From Musa acuminata AAA Group (taxonomy: Eukaryota; Streptophyta; Magnoliopsida; Zingiberales; Musaceae): 64,000 bases of DNA. The notes under the pieces were generated by a model. That model was not told where the DNA came from. It was given only the letters and a program-made list of their open reading frames with translations, and did not search any database. Location: assembly GCF_036884655.1 (NCBI RefSeq), contig NC_088330.1, forward strand, positions 32,965,001 to 33,029,000, written 5' to 3'. Made by a program: the position numbers and the translations under genes. Below are positions 60,850-64,000 of the stretch, in pieces (the first letter of the stretch is position 1; each line of letters opens with the position of its first letter).

Positions 60850-63055
60850 CTGCATTTGGAAGCAGTGTTTCTTATCAATCAAAAACATATATTCATGTCA
60901 AATTACTACTCCAGAATAATGCCTAGTAAGTTTTCAATGTGCATATCAGAATAATTTCAACCTTCCTATCCACTGTGTCAACCAGCAAAAGGAACAAGGA
61001 CAGAATTACAATTAATAAAAGATGTGCAGCCTAACTAATAAAGAAAATCACCTTACTGTAACTGTTCAGAACCATTAAAAGCCAACAGAATATGCATGTT
61101 TCAGGACACATAGGAGATGCAGAATTAACACTGATTCTTAAGCAAAAACAACGATACTCATCAACTTTAAAATGTGTTCTGCTCTGGATACTTTAAGACA
61201 TCTGCTTGAATGTTAAGTTACATATCAAGTCCCATTGCTGAGTGTTTGTTAAAGCTGTATTGACTGAAGGTCTATTTTCCCAAAAGAAGAAAGCAACTGG
61301 ACACTGATCACTATTAGTCATGTAAAAAGAGTGGATTTAGACCTGAATTGTTTGTATCTGGTATGATTAAGCCAGATAAGGATCATACAGTTCGTGAAGA
61401 AACCTGATTTCTCCAACCCAGTAGTCTGGTCATTGATCAGATCATAAAGAGATCAACTCCAATCTATAACAAGATCAGGACCATAATTAACTTTGGTGCA
61501 CCAGCCAAAAAAAGGCTGGTGCACTTCTATCCTGTATTCACCGCTAGATTGAGATCTAACAGTGGCTAACAAAAACATAAAACGATAAATCTTGTCCTCT
61601 ATGAACCAGCCAAACCCTATCTCACAATGAAAATTCCTTCTCAACTTTTCTAACCACCTCCAAATTCCACCATGTTCTTCACCCAGAAGATAAAATTACC
61701 ACCACAAAAACACATCATTATTCCAAGCAATGATCTATAACCACCAATTGTTGACAAACTTGTTGGTGCCAACACTATCACCACTGTAGTTCCATTGGCA
61801 TAACACAAGGATGCAGCAAAAGATGAATGATTATACCCTAATAATGCTCACTGCCAGAATGAAACCAACCATGGTTGAGTTCAAGTGTTCACTCTTTCTA
61901 TACTATCTGTGTCATCACATCCTCTATCCGTAAGCCTTGCTAGGCCTGTAAAACCTTTGCCTTCCCGATGAAGATGGGGAAACTTGTTTGGTCAAATTAG
62001 ATCCTGGACAGAGATCCTCTTCCTAGCCAAAGAAGATGATCAGCCTTTGCAAAAGGTTCCCGGATTAATGAAAGGTTTGGTTTCCAGAATCAGATATATC
62101 TACCTATAACCTATCCAGACCAGATCAGTTTGCTGTCCTAGTCATTATGAGACAAATCCACTTTTCAAATCCCCCTGTTGACCTATTTTGGCCTTAATCC
62201 ACCTAAATCGAGTGATTCTGAAGATCAAAGTTGGGTCAGAATAGCAATTAAGTTTGTTCAGGTGATTGCTACTAAAATCATGGCAAGGTGTTGATGTCAT
62301 CTTCAACCCAGATACCCAGAAGTGGACTCAACAGGGTTAAGCTTGATCTTATCACCATCAACATTAGCACCTAGGTGCTCAGCATCAGTCTTGCCAAGGC
62401 CAGCCCTTGTCTGGGGGCATCTTTTGGTTTAAATCATGAATCAATAATCTAAATCAGCCTTACTAGGGCCTCGTTGAGCCACTTGGGAAAGCCCAGATAC
62501 CATATCAATGCTTATCTCAGAAATGAACAACTTTCTTCATGCATGGACCAGCTTAGGCAGTGATCTGACAGGGATTGGCGCGACTTTCCTATGTGAAATT
62601 GGGGATAAATCTACAGTACAATAGACTGATAGAGTTTCAGCAAGACCACTAACAGAAAGACAAGCTGATTCAGCTTCAGTCCAAATCCACTTAGACTTGT
62701 TTGGAAGTCCAAAGAACCCTGGAGAAAGGCCAAGGTGAAAGTCTGGCACCTATCAGAACTGGAGAAGGGGGGATCCACGCCCAGTTTGGCTACAAATCCC
62801 TTGGGGTAGTATAATACATCACAAAAAGAAGCCCACTAGGGATCAGCCACAAGCAGAGAAGAGGGAGAAAAGCACCATTCCTAAGCTATAGTCTCCTTTT
62901 GAAGTAATAATCAAATAGATTTAGAAATTGGCATGGTAGCCTATAAATAAAGCCCTAGAAACCAACATGACATTGTTTCAAAATTGTTATTTTATTTTTA
63001 CAGGAATGCAATTTCATCCATTTTGATACGACCAATATTTATCAGTTCGACCGCT
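60850..63055. other. LIG1 intron sequence, no exon found
   Basis: The exon encoding the adenylation motif should lie upstream (to the right) of 60849. I searched the minus strand for KYDGER-like and SRNAERNT-like sequences and found none, so this is probably one long intron running towards the window edge. Two short purine/pyrimidine-rich areas, but no gene, are seen. Confidence 0.45.
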
Positions 63056-63059
63056 GATC

Positions 63060-63780
63060 GGCTCTCAGCCCAATTTTGGCCATTCAAGTGTAATAGAGGG
63101 CTTACCGCTCGATAAGCCTTGTGAACCGGGCGGTAAGGCCCGTGAACCAGGCTTACCCCTCATTCAGGCCTGATAATGGGCCTAGATTGAGCAATAAGCC
63201 CAGCCAGCCAGTTTTGATTTATTTTTTAAATCTTAAAAAAATTTAAATCTTAACTTACCCTCTCGTGCTTTGTCCCCCGTACCATCACTCACATCCCTTG
63301 CCTGGTATCACTTGTTGTTTGCACACTAGTCAGCGTCAAGCAGCCATTATTCTTCTCCTTCTCTACCTCGTTTACTCGTTCACTGCCGCTTGCTTCCCTC
63401 CTCTCTTGCCCCATTGCCTCTCCTCCTTTCATATCCCCCACCACCTTCCCTCTCCTCTCCTTTTATGTTGTGTCCTGCTCCTCCCCCCTCTACTTATTCC
63501 ATACTCCTCCGTCTCTGCCGTCGACTCTTCCCTCCTATCCATTTTGTACCACCACCTCTCCTCCTCCTCGGCCTCCTTCCCTCCTGTCCTTCTATGTCGC
63601 TGCCTCTCCTCCTCCTTCCCTACTCCGCCACCTACTTCTCTTCTAATTTGTCAATTTTCGGCTGTTTTTTCAGCATTTTCCAGAAACTGGTACCAGTGTA
63701 CCTAGAGCAGCACACTGCTACCCACATTACATACCAGTCTGGCCAAGGACTGTTATCCCTGTGTGGTATGAGATAACATT
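63060..63780. repeat. Composite dispersed repeat with pyrimidine-rich core
   Basis: The left side has GGGCTTACCGCTCGATAAGCC and GGGCGGTAAGGCCCGTGAACC words. The centre (about 63260-63660) is a strongly CT-biased tract that leaves two plus-strand frames open purely by composition. The right side has ACTGGTACCAGTGTACC and GGCCAAGGACTGTTAT, like 1180-1245. The frames are rich in Ser/Pro/Leu and are not credible proteins. Confidence 0.55.
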
Positions 63781-64000
63781 CCATGCTATCATCAATGAGA
63801 AAACTGCAAACAGCAGTTTCCTGAGATTAAAAATAAACAATCCCATATCATGGTAAAATATAACTCTTTAAAATAGTGATAAGTTACAAACGACTGCTCT
63901 TTAAAAATCAATTCAGTCAACTAAGCCTTCAGAAGTTCAAAATATAACTCTTGAAGAGTTGTAGTTAGAGAATTTGCCATGAGGTGTTAAAAGTTGCAAA

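Noticed and set aside
63265..63776. Two overlapping plus-strand frames of 128-146 codons
   Set aside because: They lie in a CT-biased low-complexity core of a repeat. Both frames are open because of composition, rich in Ser/Pro/Leu, with no domain.

Overview
The window is nuclear DNA of a flowering plant. Genes are split by many canonical GT-AG introns, long AT-rich spacers separate them, and degraded LTR retrotransposons and one endogenous pararetrovirus fragment fill introns and intergenic tracts. The proteins read as monocot. The repeat types suggest a Zingiberales genome such as the banana family, but that placement is inference.

Left part (1-9.3 kb): LTR-like repeat DNA, then the first five exons of an MLO-type seven-transmembrane protein on the minus strand. 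Intron 1 holds a defective 4.5 kb Ty1/copia element in the same orientation. The later MLO exons are not in the window. From 9.4 to 14.1 kb there is no recognisable gene, only AT-rich and repeat DNA plus some unassigned short ORFs.

Middle part (14-38 kb, plus strand): four genes could be resolved exon by exon. They are an aldo-keto reductase (3 exons, 360 aa), a PsbQ-like thylakoid-lumen protein (2 exons, 185 aa), a secreted cytokinin dehydrogenase (5 exons, 531 aa), and an hnRNP Q-type RNA-binding protein with three RRMs and an RGG tail (11 exons, 717 aa). A collapsed copia remnant lies at 24.1-24.65 kb. The genes are not an operon and do not obviously share a pathway.

Right part (38-64 kb): about 10 kb of intergenic DNA with a perfect 79-bp tandem duplication, a 134-bp-arm hairpin, and a pararetrovirus coat-protein fragment bracketed by 186-bp direct repeats. 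Then come the last eleven exons of DNA ligase 1 on the minus strand, running past the right end of the window. A 6.2 kb LIG1 intron contains Ty3/gypsy debris, including a roughly 0.9 kb inverted repeat. A dispersed repeat rich in GGTAC/CCGGTA-type motifs recurs about five times.

No clearly new biological system was found. The most noteworthy items are the long near-perfect hairpin, the direct-repeat-bounded viral fragment, the gypsy inverted repeat inside a transcribed LIG1 intron, the retrotransposon-loaded and possibly truncated MLO gene, and a non-canonical cysteine at the NADPH-phosphate-binding position of the aldo-keto reductase. Exon boundaries were assigned by hand from reading frame, splice dinucleotides and family conservation.
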